From Pseudoxanthomonas spadix (GTDB taxonomy: Bacteria > Pseudomonadota > Gammaproteobacteria > Xanthomonadales > Xanthomonadaceae), in assembly GCF_003703395.1 (NCBI RefSeq), contig NZ_RDQN01000006.1, forward strand, positions 1 to 64,000: 64,000 bases of DNA, given 5' to 3'. Below are positions 8,278-17,700 of this stretch, one piece after another. Numbering within the stretch: position 1 is the first letter of the stretch; the number at the start of each line of letters is the position of its first letter. The notes beneath the pieces are model-generated. The model had not been told where the DNA came from. It saw nothing but the letters and a program-made list of their open reading frames with translations, and ran no database searches. Position numbers and translations under genes: made by a program.

Positions 8278-10359
8278 GTGAAGCCACGCCACCTCGTGTT
8301 TGCCACCGCCGCGTGCCTGTCGCTGGCGGGCCTGTCCGGCTGCGGTTCGGACCAACCAGCCACGCCGGATGGCGTACCACCGGCACCGAAGGGCGAGACC
8401 GCCGAGGAATTCGTCGAGCGCATCAATACCGGACTGCGCGCCCAGTCGCCCGAGCTCAATGCGGCGCAGTGGCTCTCGTCCACCTACATCAACGATGACA
8501 GCCAGCGGGTGGCGTCCAGGGCCAACGAACGCGCGCTGACCCAGCTCAATGCCTGGATCACCCAGTCGCGGCGTTTCGAGGGCAAACAGATGCCGCCGCA
8601 GACCGCACGTGCGATCCAATTGCTCAGGCTGATGACCGCCATGCCCGCGCCGCAGGATCCGCAGAAGCTGGCCGAACTCACCCGCATCGCCACCCAGATG
8701 GAAGGCATGTATGGCGCCGGTACGTACTGTACCGGCGAAGGTCAGGCACGCAGCTGCCGTCAACTGGGCGCGCTGGAAAGCGTGCTGGCCAGCAGCCGCG
8801 ACTACGACGCCCAGCTCGACGCCTGGCAGGGTTGGCATTCGATCGCCCCGCCCATGCGCGAGCGCTACACGCGCTTTGTCGCCCTGGTCAACGAAGGCGC
8901 GCAGGACATGGGCTTTGCCGATGCCGGCGAGCTGTGGCGCAGTGGCTACGACATGGCCCCGGGCGAAGTGGCCGCCGAGACCAATCGCCTGTGGAGCCAG
9001 GTCAAGCCACTCTACGAGCAGTTGCATTGCTACGCGCGCGGCAAGCTGGAAGCGCACTACGGCATGCGCGGCCAGGTCGATGGCGGGCTGCTGCCGGCGC
9101 ATCTGCTGGGCAACATGTGGCAGCAGGACTGGAGCAACCTGTGGGACCTGCTGCAGCCCTACCCCGAGGCGGGCAGTCTGGACATCACCGGCGCGCTGCA
9201 GGCGCTGGACGATGCGCAGTACGAAAAGACGCTCAAGACGGCCGCACTTGCGCCGGAGGATCCGTTCGAGGGCGCGCGCGATGCCGCCTACACCGCACAG
9301 CTGCAGGCGCTTGGCCACGACCCCGACGATGCCGAACGCACGCGCCTGAACCGCCTCGCCTACGACCAGGCCATCGCCCGCGTCGCCGACCTGCGCCGCG
9401 CCGCCGCCCTGGCCGGCGCCAAGGCCATGGCCGCCCGCGCACAGGACTTCTACACCTCGCTGGGCATGCCGTCGCTGCCGAAGAGCTACTGGCAGAAGTC
9501 CCAGTTCATCAAGCCGCGTGACCGCGAGGTGGTCTGCCATGCCAGTGCCTGGGACATGGACATGACCGGCGACGTGCGCACCAAGATGTGCATCGAACCG
9601 GATGAGGAAAGCTTCACCACGCTCTACCACGAACTGGGCCACCTCTATTACGACCTGGCCTACAACAGCCAGCCGCCGGTGTTCCAGGGCGGGGCCAACG
9701 ACGGCTTCCACGAAGCCATCGGCGACACCATCGTGCTGGCGATGACGCCCAGGTACCTGGCGTCCATCGGCCTGGTCAAGGACGCGCCGACCGGCGAACA
9801 GGCGCTGGTCAACGCCCAGATGCGCATGGCCCTGTCCAAGGTCGCCTTCCTGCCGTTCGGGCTGATGATCGACCGCTGGCGCTGGGGCGTGTTCGACGGC
9901 TCGATCACGCCGGAGCACTACAACAGCGCCTGGTGGCAGCTGAAGGCGCAGTACCAGGGCGTGGCCCCGGCAACACCACGCGGCGAGGAATACTTCGACG
10001 CCGGCGCCAAGTACCACGTGCCGGGCAATACGCCCTACACGCGCTACTTCATGGCCCACATCCTGCAGTTCCAGTTCTACAAGGCGCTGTGCGACGCCTC
10101 CGGCCATACCGGTCCACTCAACCAGTGCAGCTTCTATGGCAACAAGCGCGCCGGCCAGAAGTTCTGGGCGATGCTGCAGAAAGGTTCCAGCCAACCCTGG
10201 CCGGACACGCTCAAGGGCCTCACCGGCAGCGACAGGATGGACGCCGCGCCGATGCTCGAATACTTCCAGCCGCTTGAGGCGTGGCTCAAGCAGCAGAACG
10301 AAGGCAAGCGCTGCGGCTGGAGCGCGCCGGCTGCCAGCCAGCGTTCGCCGCGGCCCTGA
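8278..10359 (+). CDS. M2-family (angiotensin-converting-enzyme-like) peptidyl-dipeptidase, lipoprotein
   Basis: This 693-residue protein begins at GTG (8278). A lipoprotein signal is present: residues 1-21 end in the lipobox LSGC. The gluzincin motif HELGH sits at 451-455 in TTLYHELGHLYYDLAY, and the downstream zinc ligand is in FHEAIGDTI about 25 residues later, exactly as in ACE-type enzymes, which release C-terminal dipeptides from oligopeptides. Length and motif spacing match bacterial M2 enzymes. It is probably anchored in the periplasm, where it processes peptides for uptake. It is transcribed alone. Catalytic residues appear intact. Confidence 0.92.
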   Translation: MKPRHLVFATAACLSLAGLSGCGSDQPATPDGVPPAPKGETAEEFVERINTGLRAQSPELNAAQWLSSTYINDDSQRVASRANERALTQLNAWITQSRRFEGKQMPPQTARAIQLLRLMTAMPAPQDPQKLAELTRIATQMEGMYGAGTYCTGEGQARSCRQLGALESVLASSRDYDAQLDAWQGWHSIAPPMRERYTRFVALVNEGAQDMGFADAGELWRSGYDMAPGEVAAETNRLWSQVKPLYEQLHCYARGKLEAHYGMRGQVDGGLLPAHLLGNMWQQDWSNLWDLLQPYPEAGSLDITGALQALDDAQYEKTLKTAALAPEDPFEGARDAAYTAQLQALGHDPDDAERTRLNRLAYDQAIARVADLRRAAALAGAKAMAARAQDFYTSLGMPSLPKSYWQKSQFIKPRDREVVCHASAWDMDMTGDVRTKMCIEPDEESFTTLYHELGHLYYDLAYNSQPPVFQGGANDGFHEAIGDTIVLAMTPRYLASIGLVKDAPTGEQALVNAQMRMALSKVAFLPFGLMIDRWRWGVFDGSITPEHYNSAWWQLKAQYQGVAPATPRGEEYFDAGAKYHVPGNTPYTRYFMAHILQFQFYKALCDASGHTGPLNQCSFYGNKRAGQKFWAMLQKGSSQPWPDTLKGLTGSDRMDAAPMLEYFQPLEAWLKQQNEGKRCGWSAPAASQRSPRP

Positions 10360-10484
10360 CCTCGGCTTGCCCGACCTCGGCTTGGCCGGCGCCGGTCACC
10401 CCGGCGCCGGCAGCGACAGCCAGCTTCAATGGGATCGGCCGCGCCCGGCCAGCGCGTTGACCACGGCCGCTGGCATGGCCCGGG

Positions 10485-11498
10485 TCAGGCCGCAGCGGCC
10501 TGGGCCATGGCCTCGGCAGCGATGCGGTAGGACTTCACCCGCGCGGCGTGCTCGTAGATGTTGGCCGCGATCATGATCTCGTTGGGGCGATGACGTTCGA
10601 TGAAGGCCGCCAGGCCGGCGCGCACGGTCTGCGGGGAACCGACCACGCTGCAGGCCAGCGCGTTCTGCACGCCCGGTTTTTCGTGCGGCTGCCAGAAGTT
10701 CTCGATGTCCTCGATCGGCGGCGGAAGCAGCCCCGGGCGCCCCCGGCGCAGGTTGACGAAGCTCTGCTGGACGCTGGTGAACAGGCGCTGGGCCTGCGCA
10801 TCGGTGTCGGCGGCGATCACGTTCAGCGCCAGGATCGCGTACGGCTGCTGCAGACGGCGCGAGGGCCGGAAATCGCGGTGGTACACCATCAGCGCCTGAT
10901 CCATCGCGTCGGGCGCGAAGTGCGAAGCAAAGGAAAACGGCAGACCCAGCTGCGCGGCCAGGGTGGCGCTGAACAGGCTGGAGCCCAGCAGCCAGACCGG
11001 CACCTCCAGGCCCGCCCCGGGCACGGCCTGGACCAGCTGGCCGGGCTGGACCGGGTCGAAATAGTGCAGAAGTTCGGCCACATCGGCTGGAAACCGGTCG
11101 GCGCCGTCGAAATAGCGGCGCAGCGCGCGTGCGGTGGCCTGGTCTGTGCCCGGCGCCCGGCCCAATCCCAGGTCGATGCGGCCCGGATACAGGGTGGCCA
11201 GCGTGCCGAACTGCTCGGCCACCTGCAGCGGTGCATGGTTGGGCAGCATCACCCCGCCCGAACCGACCCGGATGGTCGAGGTGCCACCGGCCACATACCC
11301 GATCAGGACCGCGGTGGCGGCGCTGGCGATGCCGGGCATGTTGTGGTGTTCGGCCAGCCAGTAGCGCGTGTAGCCCAGGTGTTCGGCGTTGCGCGCCAGG
11401 TCCAGGGTGTTGGCGAAGGCCTGGGCCGGCGTGCTGCCTTCGCAGACAGGCGCCAGGTCCAGCACGGAATAGGGGATCTGTGGGATCGATGTGTTCAT
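10485..11498 (-). CDS. LLM-class flavin-dependent oxidoreductase (luciferase-like)
   Basis: This 337-residue protein has a TIM-barrel luciferase-like pattern: it opens with [14 protein letters not shown], followed by [37 protein letters not shown], and [13 protein letters not shown]. This is the YhbW/MsnO8-like subgroup of FMN-dependent monooxygenases. The natural substrate is unknown. It is a single gene divergent from the diguanylate cyclase at 11713, with about 210 bp between them that must hold both promoters. Confidence 0.9.
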   Translation of the reverse strand: MNTSIPQIPYSVLDLAPVCEGSTPAQAFANTLDLARNAEHLGYTRYWLAEHHNMPGIASAATAVLIGYVAGGTSTIRVGSGGVMLPNHAPLQVAEQFGTLATLYPGRIDLGLGRAPGTDQATARALRRYFDGADRFPADVAELLHYFDPVQPGQLVQAVPGAGLEVPVWLLGSSLFSATLAAQLGLPFSFASHFAPDAMDQALMVYHRDFRPSRRLQQPYAILALNVIAADTDAQAQRLFTSVQQSFVNLRRGRPGLLPPPIEDIENFWQPHEKPGVQNALACSVVGSPQTVRAGLAAFIERHRPNEIMIAANIYEHAARVKSYRIAAEAMAQAAAA

Positions 11499-11712
11499 GG
11501 TCTGGACATGGGGGCTGGCGAGGCGGCTTCCAGCCCCATCAGCGCGATGCTGTTTTCAGCCCAGCAGCACACCCCCGGCGCCGTCGCTGCCCATGGGCCG
11601 GACGGGCGCACCCGATGAACCGGCACGCAGCCGACGGTGGCCAGCGGCGGGTTCACCGCCCGTCACCTGCCTTTTGGCTATGGTGGGCGCGTCGAATCAG
11701 GGGCGACAGGGA

Positions 11713-12789
11713 ATGGGGTGGTTGAACGGCCGGGTCGATGACCTGGCACTGGAACAGCGCAAGGAGCTCATCGCCCAGCAGCGCGCGCAATCGCGGCGCT
11801 ACCTGGTGATCCTGTTCCTGGCCATGCCGTTGCTGTTGCTGATCGGCGCGATCGGCGAGCTGCTGCGCGACGCGCCATACGCTTGGCGGCTGTTGCCCTG
11901 GCGCATCGCGCTGGCATTGGCCAGCGCCGGGCTGGCGGCCGCGATCCGCCGCGGTCGGGTCAGCGATGGTGTCTCGGCCGGGCTGGCGGTGCTGGGCATC
12001 GGCCTGATCAGTGTCGGCCTGGTCCTGGACACCCGGGCCGGACCTGCGCACCTGGGCCTGGTCCAGGTGGTGGTGATGCTGCTGGCGATGATGGTCCTGC
12101 CACTGACCATCCGTGTACGCAGCACGATCGGCATGGTCGCAGTGCTGGTCCTGCCGCTGCTGTGCCTGCTGGCCTGGCGGCAGCAGACGCCGGCGGCATG
12201 GTGGAGCGCGCTGGCCATGGTCGCGCTGGGCGTGGCGGCCGGGCTGCTCCTGCGCCGCGAGCGCCTGCAGATCGCGCTGGAGCTGTTCCAACTGCGCCGC
12301 CAGCTGGAGCTGCGCGCAGACCTGGACATGCTGACCGGACTGTTCAACCGGGAGGGCTGGTTCCGCAGCGCGCGCGAGGTCTTCACCCTGACCCGCAATG
12401 CGCGCAGGCCGTTGTCGCTGGCCTACCTGGACCTGGACCACTTCAAGCAGATCAACGACGACTTCGGCCATGCCGCCGGCGATGTGGCCCTGGCCGCGGT
12501 TGCCGACACGATGCGCCGGCACAGCCGCCGCCAGGACGTGCTCGGGCGCCTGGGCGGCGAGGAATTCGTGCTGCTGATGCCCGGGGTCAACGAACAGGCG
12601 GCCGTGCAGCTGGTCCAGGCCCTGTGCGAAGCGGTGCGCAGGGTGCCGGCACCGCGCACGATCACCTTCAGCGCTGGCGTCTGCCAGGTGCGGATCACCG
12701 AAACCCTGGAGGCGGCGATGCGTCGGGCCGACCAGGCCCTGCTGCAGGCCAAGCGCGAGGGCCGCGGCCGGGTGCTGCGCGCCCGCTGA
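11713..12789 (+). CDS. Membrane-bound diguanylate cyclase (GGDEF)
   Basis: This 358-residue protein makes the second messenger c-di-GMP. The N-terminal 180 residues contain about six membrane helices (from YLVILFLAMPLLLLIGAIG onward). The GGDEF domain follows from about residue 200 (DMLTGLFNREGW, LDLDHFKQINDDFGH), with the active-site motif GGEEF near 281-285. An RxxD inhibitory site (RRQD) lies five residues before it, so product feedback is expected. The start ATG at 11713 was chosen over an in-frame upstream codon because the upstream stretch is intergenic in character. It converges with the trhO gene, 5 bp away. The catalytic site looks functional. Confidence 0.93.
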   Translation: MGWLNGRVDDLALEQRKELIAQQRAQSRRYLVILFLAMPLLLLIGAIGELLRDAPYAWRLLPWRIALALASAGLAAAIRRGRVSDGVSAGLAVLGIGLISVGLVLDTRAGPAHLGLVQVVVMLLAMMVLPLTIRVRSTIGMVAVLVLPLLCLLAWRQQTPAAWWSALAMVALGVAAGLLLRRERLQIALELFQLRRQLELRADLDMLTGLFNREGWFRSAREVFTLTRNARRPLSLAYLDLDHFKQINDDFGHAAGDVALAAVADTMRRHSRRQDVLGRLGGEEFVLLMPGVNEQAAVQLVQALCEAVRRVPAPRTITFSAGVCQVRITETLEAAMRRADQALLQAKREGRGRVLRAR

Positions 12790-12794
12790 AGGGG

Positions 12795-13535
12795 TCAGTC
12801 CTGCGCCGCGACCGGCGACAGGTCGGGCCGCAGCGCCACGCGCTGGTCGAACACGAAGCAGGCGCCATCGTAATGACGCCCGCCCACCTGCTCGAAATAA
12901 CCCAGGATCCCGCCTTCCAGCTGCAGCACGTTGGCCATGCCGGTGTCGCCCATCCACAGCGCGGCTTTCTCGCAGCGCACCCCGCCGGTGCAGAAGCTGA
13001 CAACGGTCGCGCCGGCCAGCGCGGGGCGATGTGGCGCCAGGGCGTCCGGAAGCTGGGTGAAATCGGTGATCGGCAGGGTCAGCGCACCGACGAAGCTGCC
13101 GTGGCCGACTTCCTCCTGGTTGCGGGTGTCCAGCAGGACCACCGGCCTGCCTGCGTCGTCGCAGCCCTGGTCCAGCCAGCGCGCCAGGTCGTGCGGCGAC
13201 ACCGCCGGGGCGCGCCCGCGCCCGAGCGGGGCGGTGCCGGCGTGGCCGAAGGTGATGATCTCCGGCTTGACCTTGGCCTTGAGCCGGGCGAAGGGCACCG
13301 TGGCGCTGTGGCTTTGCTTGGCCTTGAGCGTGGCAAAGCGCGGATCGGCCCGAAGCTGGTCCAGGAACCCGCGCAGCGCCGTCGGTGCGCCGGCCAGGAA
13401 CAGGTTCAGCCCTTCCGGTGCCACCAGGAGCGTGCCGCGCAGGCCGGCGGCGGCCGCGCGCGCATGCAGCGCATCGGCCAAGGCGCGCGGGTCGTCGATG
13501 GCGACGAAATGGTAGGCGGCAATGTTCAGGACCAT
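12795..13535 (-). CDS. trhO: tRNA uridine 5-oxyacetic acid / hydroxylation rhodanese TrhO (YceA-like)
   Basis: This 246-residue protein has the TrhO layout: an N-terminal acylphosphatase-like domain (MVLNIAAYHFVAIDDP, GTLLVAPEGLNLFLAG), then a rhodanese domain with the catalytic-Cys loop FCTGGVRCEKAA near residue 178. TrhO family members hydroxylate U34 of certain tRNAs. The ATG at 13535 gives the usual N-terminus; a longer frame adds six residues. It is convergent with the diguanylate cyclase. I am confident of the family, slightly less of the exact modification. Confidence 0.88.
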   Translation of the reverse strand: MVLNIAAYHFVAIDDPRALADALHARAAAAGLRGTLLVAPEGLNLFLAGAPTALRGFLDQLRADPRFATLKAKQSHSATVPFARLKAKVKPEIITFGHAGTAPLGRGRAPAVSPHDLARWLDQGCDDAGRPVVLLDTRNQEEVGHGSFVGALTLPITDFTQLPDALAPHRPALAGATVVSFCTGGVRCEKAALWMGDTGMANVLQLEGGILGYFEQVGGRHYDGACFVFDQRVALRPDLSPVAAQD

Positions 13536-13703
13536 GCCGCGCATTCTAGCCACCCGCTAGCCACCCGACCCGGCGCGGGCCGGCCCCGGCGCGGGACCTG
13601 ACGCTCACCGCGCCAAACAACGCAGTTGCGCCGCCGCGCGCATCTGGGCAGCCTGTGCATCCCCTTGCCTTCTTCGCCGGCGGCCACCCCGCAGGCCGCC
13701 GCC

Positions 13704-14195
13704 ATGACCGAGACCGCCGCGCCACCGCAGATCGTCCTGACCCGCCACTACGCGGCCACTCCCGAGCGCATGTTCGACGCCTGGCTGACCCCGCACACGC
13801 TGGGCATGTGGATGTTCGGCCAGGTCGCCGACGAGCGCGTGCTGGGGCTGGATATCGACCCGCGCGTGGGCGGGCGCTTTTCGCTGCGGGTGGAACGCGG
13901 CGGCAGGGTCATCCACCACGTGGGCCGGTTCCTGCGGCTGGTGCGCCCGGAGTTGCTGGAGTTCACCTGGGGGATGGCCGACGACGGCGAAGACCCGCTG
14001 AGCGTGGTGCGGCTGGAGCTGACCGCAGCCGGCGACTATTGCCGGCTCAACCTGACCCACACCCTGGACCCGCGCTGGGCCGCCTCCCTGGAGCGCACCC
14101 GGCAGGGCTGGAACACGCTGCTGGACGCGCTGGGCGAACTTTTCCCCGACTTCCGCGGCAGGCGCCCGGGCGCCGCACACCCGGGCGCAGGATGA
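13704..14195 (+). CDS. AHSA1/SRPBCC-family protein
   Basis: This 163-residue protein has the Aha1-C/AHSA1 pattern of the SRPBCC fold: TRHYAATPERMFDAWLTP at the start, DIDPRVGGRFSLRV in the middle and a C-terminal helix WNTLLDALGELFPDF. Members act in ligand binding or stress response and are often uncharacterised. The ATG at 13704 was chosen; an in-frame upstream extension lacks family similarity. It converges on the DUF6164 gene with a 28-bp gap. Ligand unknown. Confidence 0.8.
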   Translation: MTETAAPPQIVLTRHYAATPERMFDAWLTPHTLGMWMFGQVADERVLGLDIDPRVGGRFSLRVERGGRVIHHVGRFLRLVRPELLEFTWGMADDGEDPLSVVRLELTAAGDYCRLNLTHTLDPRWAASLERTRQGWNTLLDALGELFPDFRGRRPGAAHPGAG

Positions 14196-14223
14196 GCGCC
14201 GGCCAGCAGGCGCCGCGGCCCGG

Positions 14224-14589
14224 TCAACGCAGCAGCCACCACGGCAGCGCCAGGGTCACCACCACGATCACCACGATCGCCACCAGCACCCCGACCACGT
14301 ACAGCGGCCGCGCGCGCAGCTGGCTGGCGAAGCTCTCCGCCTTGCCGTCCCGGCGCGCCTGTTGCGCCGCCGCCCGCGCCGTGGCACCACGGCCAGCCTG
14401 GTACTGGACCATCAGCGCCCTGGCCCGTGGCAGCTGCGCATCGTCTTCCAGCCAGATGCCACCGTGGCTGATGCCCCAGCTGCTGGGCATGGTCTCGTAG
14501 AAGGCCAGCTGTTCGCGCCTGAGCCAGGCGCGGATCTCCTCGGCCTCATCGTCGGGGACATTGCGCAGGTTGAGCAGGAGCTTGGCCAT
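14224..14589 (-). CDS. DUF6164-like small protein with C-terminal membrane anchor
   Basis: This 121-residue protein starts MAKLLLNLRNVPDDEAEEIR, continues with ETMPSSWGISHGGIWLEDD, and ends in a single strong membrane helix (YVVGVLVAIVVIVVVTLALP, about residues 95-117). It resembles a small conserved family of gamma-proteobacteria (DUF6164) in which a soluble N-terminal domain sits on the cytoplasmic side of the membrane. Function unknown. It is divergent from the FKBP gene. Confidence 0.65.
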   Translation of the reverse strand: MAKLLLNLRNVPDDEAEEIRAWLRREQLAFYETMPSSWGISHGGIWLEDDAQLPRARALMVQYQAGRGATARAAAQQARRDGKAESFASQLRARPLYVVGVLVAIVVIVVVTLALPWWLLR

Positions 14590-14663
14590 GGAGCACAGGA
14601 TAGCCGCCCGCGCCCGCCGGCCCTGCTACCGTGTCGCGCTTGACCTGGATAGAGGAGCGCGCG

Positions 14664-15101
14664 ATGCGCCTGTGGACCCCCCTTGTGCTGGCGCTTGCGC
14701 TGGCCGCCTGCACCCCGGCCAAGCCGCCGGCCGAACTGCACGGCAGCGTGGCCAAGCTGCAGATCAACGACATCGCCCCCGGCACCGGCGTGGTCGCCAC
14801 CACCGGCAGCGCCGTCACCGTGCACTACACCGGCTGGATCTATGACGACACCAGGCCGGACAGGCGCGGCGAGAAGTTCGACAGCTCGGTCGAGCGCGGC
14901 GAACCGTTCACCTTTGCGCTGGGCGGCGGCCGCGTCATCAAGGGCTGGGACCAGGGCGTGGCCGGGATGAAGGTCGGCGGCAAGCGCACCTTGCTGATTC
15001 CGGCCGAGATGGGCTACGGCGATGCCGGCGCCGGTGGCGTGATCCCGCCGGGCGCCTCGCTGGTGTTCGACGTCGAACTGCTGGATGTCAAGGCACCTTG
15101 A
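14664..15101 (+). CDS. FKBP-type peptidyl-prolyl isomerase, lipoprotein
   Basis: This 145-residue protein has a short signal peptide ending in a lipobox ([10 protein letters not shown]; Cys near residue 16) and one complete FKBP domain: [46 protein letters not shown], then [24 protein letters not shown]. It catalyses cis-trans isomerisation of proline bonds in exported proteins. The ATG at 14664 follows the ribosome site AGAGGAG. The catalytic W and Y positions of the family are present. Probably anchored in the periplasm. Confidence 0.93.
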   Translation: MRLWTPLVLALALAACTPAKPPAELHGSVAKLQINDIAPGTGVVATTGSAVTVHYTGWIYDDTRPDRRGEKFDSSVERGEPFTFALGGGRVIKGWDQGVAGMKVGGKRTLLIPAEMGYGDAGAGGVIPPGASLVFDVELLDVKAP

Positions 15102-15163
15102 GGCGCAGCGCCGTGCCTGGGATCGTCAAAACGATCAAACACAGCGAGCGAACGAAGGAGATT

Positions 15164-15244
15164 GTCATTGCCGCGAAAGCGGAAACCCAGTGCCTTGGCA
15201 CATTCAAGTTCAAGGCACCGGATCCCCGCCTTCGCGGGGATGAC
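15164..15244. repeat. REP-like palindrome (single copy in window)
   Basis: An 81-bp inverted repeat: the left arm starting GTCATTGCCGCGAAAGCGG pairs with the right arm ending CCTTCGCGGGGATGAC (the outer ~26 bases match at most positions), with an inner TGCCTT/AAGGCA pair. It lies between the FKBP gene and the flavoprotein gene. The motif, in which 'GCGAAAGCGG' faces 'CCGCCTTCGCGGGGATGAC', is of the kind scattered through many Xanthomonadaceae genomes. Confidence 0.7.
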
Positions 15245-15358
15245 GACTGCTGGCAGCAGGCCGGCGTCAGGATTTCAGAGCCGAGATCAAACCGTCCTTG
15301 ACGATGGCCACCGCGATGCCCGCCATCGGTCATGCGCGCGCGGCTCCATAATGCTGCG

Positions 15359-16600
15359 ATGTCCGCAACACCTACACCCGGCCCCACCCTGGCCATCGTC
15401 GGCGGTGGCCCGGCCGGCCTGATGGCCGCCGAAACCGCCCGCGCCGCCGGCCTGTCCGTCGATCTGTACGAGGCCAAGGGCTCGGTCGGGCGCAAGTTCC
15501 TGATCGCCGGCAAGGGCGGCATGAACCTGACCCATGCCGAGCCGCGCCCGGGCTTCGATGCGCGCTATCGCGAACGTGCAGGTGAAGTGGGCGCGTGGCT
15601 GGACGACTTCGACGCCGGCGCCGTGCGCGCCTGGGCTGCGGGCCTGGGCGTGCAGACCTTCGTCGGCAGCTCGGGGCGGGTGTTCCCGACCGACCTGAAG
15701 GCCGCGCCGCTGCTGCGCGGCTGGGTGCGCCGGCTCAAGGACCAGGGCGTGCGCTTCCACGTGCAGCATCGCTGGACCGGCTGGGACCAGGACGGCGCGC
15801 TGCGCCTGGAGACGCCCGATGGCCCGCGCAGGGTCAGTGCCGATGCCACCGTGCTGGCGCTGGGCGGAGCGAGCTGGCCGCAGCTGGGCTCCGATGGCGC
15901 CTGGCAACCCTGGCTGGCCGCGCGCGGGGTGGCGGTGGCGCCGTTGAAACCGGCCAACTGCGGCTTCGACATCGCCTTCAGCGCGCACATGACCAGACAC
16001 GCCGGCGCGCCGCTCAAGCCGGTGGTCGCACACTGGCGCGATGCAGGCGGCCAGGCCCATGCGCAGCAGGGCGAATGCGTGCTGACCGAGACCGGAATCG
16101 AAGGCAGCCTGATCTACGCCATCGCCCCGGACCTGCGCGCGGCGATCGAGCGCGATGGCCATGCACTGCTGGAACTGGACCTGGCCCCGGGCCGCGACCT
16201 GCAGCGCCTGGTGAGCGAGCTGTCGCGTCCGCGCAGGGGCCGCTCGGTCGGCGAGCACCTGCGCCGCGCGAGCGCGATCGAAGGGGCCAAGGCAGCGCTG
16301 GTGTTCGAGGCCACCGATGCCGCGGCGCGGCATGATCCTGCGCGGCTGGCGGCGGCCATCCATCGCCTTGCGCTGCTGCTGCAACGGCCAAGGCCGCTGG
16401 CCGAAACCATCAGCAGCGCCGGAGGCGTGCGGCTGGAGACGCTGGATGGGGCATTGATGTTGAAGCTGGTGCCGGGCGTGTTCTGCGCCGGCGAGATGCT
16501 CGACTGGGAAGCGCCGACCGGCGGCTACCTGCTCACCGCCTGTCTTGCCAGCGGCCGCCGCGCCGCGAAGGGCGCGACGGCCTGGCTGCAGGGCCTGTAA
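15359..16600 (+). CDS. HI0933/TIGR03862-family FAD-dependent flavoprotein
   Basis: This 413-residue protein has a Rossmann FAD-binding start (LAIVGGGPAGLMAAETARAAG, residues 10-30), the FLIAGKGGMNLTHAEP motif typical of HI0933-type flavoproteins, and a C-terminal FAD-contact region (VFCAGEMLDWEAPTGGYLLT). Members are NAD(P)/FAD-dependent oxidoreductases of unknown substrate. The ATG at 15359 gives the standard N-terminus. It stands alone; a 280-bp stretch to the next gene contains nothing I recognise. Confidence 0.88.
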   Translation: MSATPTPGPTLAIVGGGPAGLMAAETARAAGLSVDLYEAKGSVGRKFLIAGKGGMNLTHAEPRPGFDARYRERAGEVGAWLDDFDAGAVRAWAAGLGVQTFVGSSGRVFPTDLKAAPLLRGWVRRLKDQGVRFHVQHRWTGWDQDGALRLETPDGPRRVSADATVLALGGASWPQLGSDGAWQPWLAARGVAVAPLKPANCGFDIAFSAHMTRHAGAPLKPVVAHWRDAGGQAHAQQGECVLTETGIEGSLIYAIAPDLRAAIERDGHALLELDLAPGRDLQRLVSELSRPRRGRSVGEHLRRASAIEGAKAALVFEATDAAARHDPARLAAAIHRLALLLQRPRPLAETISSAGGVRLETLDGALMLKLVPGVFCAGEMLDWEAPTGGYLLTACLASGRRAAKGATAWLQGL

Positions 16601-16880
16601 AACAAGCGTTTCAAGGCCGGATTGGTCGTCCGCACGGGCCGGAAGGAAGTTCGACTTCAACCCCGGCGGGAGCGGACGTGGGCGCATCATGGGGATCAAA
16701 CTGTTCAATCCCGGTGACACGGTCGGGTCGGGTGAATGACAGCATTCAGGCGCACCACGCCAGGCCCTGCAATCACAGGGAAAATCGGTGACAGACCATT
16801 GGAAGGAACGTGGGGACCAAGCGCGATCATGCTGCCGCGCAGCAACAGGCCGCCGTTGGGCACCCTGCTCCGGGGCGTGT

Positions 16881-17495
16881 TCAAAACCGCCAGAAACCGC
16901 GCGTGACCCGGCGCAGGTTCGCGCGTGCGGCCGCATCCAGCCGCGCATGGAAGAAGTCGCTGAGATAGATGCGTTCGCGCGCCAGCAGCCCCTTGAGAAA
17001 CCGGCGCCGCTTGCGCCGGAAGATCCAGCCCGGCGCCACCGGCCGGTATTCGCGCGCGATGCCCGCATCGTAGGCGTCGAACACCGCCGGCACCGCCGCC
17101 AGGATCGCCATGTCGCAATCCAGGAACAGCGCGGCCTCTTCATCCACCTCCTGGCGGCCGATCGCCCCGTGGCGCGCGGTCAGTTCGATCAGCTGCACCA
17201 CCCGATCGATGTCGATGCCTTCGTCGGGCAGCCAGCGGCCGATCTCCTGGCGGGCCAGCTGCGCCGAACGGGCCTCGTTGTCGCCGCGCCCGGCCTGATG
17301 GATCGCGTCGTGGTACAGCACCGCCAGCTGCACCTCGCGCGGCTGGCGCCAGCCTGGCCCTTGCGCCACTTCGCGGTAATGGCGCAGCACTTCGGCCACG
17401 TGGTCGAGGGTGTGATAGGCCCGCGGCGGCGTTGCGTAGGCCGCCTCCAGCGCATCGCGCTGGCCGTCGGGAAGCGCGAAATCGTCGGCGTGCAT
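16881..17495 (-). CDS. HD-domain metal-dependent phosphohydrolase
   Basis: This 204-residue protein has an HD-fold pattern: AYHTLDHVAEVLRH (first His ligand), LAVLYHDAIHQ (the HD pair), and ELTARHG plus FLDCDMAILAA (further ligands). It resembles the 'predicted metal-dependent HD superfamily phosphohydrolase' group, which may act on nucleotides. The substrate is unknown. It is a single gene, divergent from the Gln/Arg-rich protein at 17701. Confidence 0.85.
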   Translation of the reverse strand: MHADDFALPDGQRDALEAAYATPPRAYHTLDHVAEVLRHYREVAQGPGWRQPREVQLAVLYHDAIHQAGRGDNEARSAQLARQEIGRWLPDEGIDIDRVVQLIELTARHGAIGRQEVDEEAALFLDCDMAILAAVPAVFDAYDAGIAREYRPVAPGWIFRRKRRRFLKGLLARERIYLSDFFHARLDAAARANLRRVTRGFWRF

Positions 17496-17700
17496 GGGCG
17501 GTTCCTGGTCCGGCGGCCAGCCTACACCGCGGCGGCCGGCCCGCGCCGCGAGCGCGTTTAGCTGAGCTTGTGCGTTGTAACCGTTTCCGTGCGAAAAGTG
17601 TGGGAAACAGGGGATTTGAGGGCGTCTGCTCTCATCCGGGATTCATTGGCGCCTGCAATAAATGCACACCTTCCACCAGGCCGGTACACCACCGGGGCAC

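Noticed and set aside
15287-17143. Long minus-strand frame across the flavoprotein gene
   Set aside because: Shadow of the plus-strand flavoprotein; no family motif.
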